The notes below the pieces were generated by a model, which did not search any database, was not told the DNA's origin, and worked only from the letters and a program-made list of their open reading frames with translations. Below are positions 63,101 through 64,000 of a stretch of DNA of 64,000 nucleotides, in pieces. The stretch is taken from contig WBMZ01010837.1 in NCBI GenBank assembly GCA_013400975.1, forward strand, positions 248,001-312,000, written 5' to 3'. A program made the position numbers and the translations under genes. Position 1 is the stretch's first letter; every line of letters starts with the position of its first letter. Source of the DNA: Atrichornis clamosus. Its lineage: Eukaryota > Chordata > Aves > Passeriformes > Menuridae.

Positions 63101-64000
63101 CTCTTCTTCTTCTTTCAAATTCTGACACAATCACAGTGCTGGGGTTGGAAGGTGAAGCTTTTGAGGAGTGCTGTGATTTACCATTGTGCCACTTCTGTGC
63201 TCTAAATTAAGGGTTGCAGTGACAGTAACTATCGAGAATATCAGGATGCTAGCATGGCAAGTCTTTTTTTCTGCTCTGGCAGAGTATTAAAATTTCTCAC
63301 TATGAGTATTCAGCATTAATAGATAAGTTCCTAGCATCAAAGTGGAGGCAGGATGTGAAGGAGCCTGTTAGAACATGAATTAATCTTTATACAGCACTGA
63401 ATAGAGACAGTGCTACATTCTGAGTTTGGGTGGAAATTCTCAATTCTGTTTTCTTTCAGATTGATAGTTATATACAATAGATTCACAGATGATGTGTGTT
63501 TTATCATGATTTCCTTGAGTCACGGTAATGAGGGAGCTTTGGGTTTTGTTTTGGCCAAATTCAGCCTTGTTTCTCCAAGAAACTCTGTGAAGGGAAAATT
63601 TCCATGAAACACTGAGATGTTGTACTTGCATTTGTATGTCTGTCATATGTCCATTGGTTGGTCACTTTTGCAGTGCTGCCTTGAGTGGGATGCCTGCTCT
63701 GAAGGGGAAGAAAATTTCTGTGAGCAGGGCCAAACACTGATTTTGCCAGCAAGCCAAAATGAGGGAATGTAAGACAGATATTTGGTAAGTGTAAAGTAAA
63801 ATTTAATTTCAGCCATTTTTCCTTTAATGAATCATTATAGTTCTGTTACTGAGACAGAATACATTAGCATAAAAAAACACTTTTAAATAAGACTATCAGT
63901 ATTAGCAATCATATCTATTCTCTATAATAGTTTATTTACATGGTGCAGACAACGCAGACAAAACCACTTGTGAATAAATATTATTCTGTTACATTGCTAA
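60141..64000. other. AT-rich single-copy stretch to window end
   Basis: I see no recognised gene or large repeat. A 14-bp perfect palindrome (ttaatcatgattaa, 60157-60170) lies at its left end. A weak CR1-like 3' end near 63127-63160 is listed separately. Confidence 0.5.
63127..63160 (-). mobile_element. possible CR1 3'-end remnant
   Basis: The segment aatcacagtgctggggttgg followed by aaggtgaagctttt resembles the reverse complement of a CR1 3' terminus. Only about 34 bp matches, so chance is possible. Confidence 0.3.

Noticed and set aside
1..64000. tRNA, rRNA, CRISPR arrays or bacterial-type operons
   Set aside because: No tRNA B-box with cloverleaf, no rRNA-like block and no regularly spaced repeat array was seen; the content is vertebrate nuclear DNA.

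Overview
This window looks like vertebrate nuclear DNA from a bird, most likely a neoavian or passerine species. The main evidence is repeated chicken-repeat-1 (CR1) LINE fragments carrying the avian CR1 3' end and reverse-transcriptase (RT) domain pieces, plus solo LTRs of endogenous retroviruses that resemble LTR families I recall from songbirds. The DNA is AT-rich and has microsatellites. There is no prokaryotic gene packing. I recognise no complete protein-coding gene and no RNA gene. Open reading frames are short and scattered on both strands, as expected by chance in intergenic or deep-intronic DNA.

Layout: 1-5137 is single-copy DNA. A 5'-truncated CR1 lies at 5138-5670 (minus) and an older CR1 with a decayed RT palm at 11226-12230 (minus). 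A long single-copy stretch follows, with an exon-like segment near 15.1 kb, a (TG)23 repeat at 20.4 kb and a possible non-CR1 LINE relic at 21.5 kb. A GC-rich LTR with TATA box and poly(A) signal starts at 21947, and a Z-DNA-prone tract lies just downstream. From about 22.6 to 36.7 kb the DNA is AT-rich and almost free of repeats; blocks near 24.9-25.5 and 28.9-29.8 kb have the texture of conserved non-coding elements. A 94-nt hairpin sits at 36754-36847, followed by a very old plus-strand CR1 at 37180-37905 and a minus-strand solo LTR at 38556-39148. After about 9 kb of single-copy DNA come a probable LTR fragment with a G-quadruplex motif (48.0-48.3 kb), a tiny CR1 end (48.46 kb) and a second minus-strand LTR (48707-49290). 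The last 10 kb carries a cluster of four CR1 copies between 54.8 and 60.1 kb, two on each strand.

No genes here work together. The content is mobile-element relics in a gene-poor background, with possible cis-regulatory DNA between them. The most unusual item is the isolated 94-nt hairpin at 36754-36847, which could be a microRNA-like precursor or a small palindromic transposon. I did not find a convincing new coding system. Repeat family names come from memory of family consensus patterns, not from a search.
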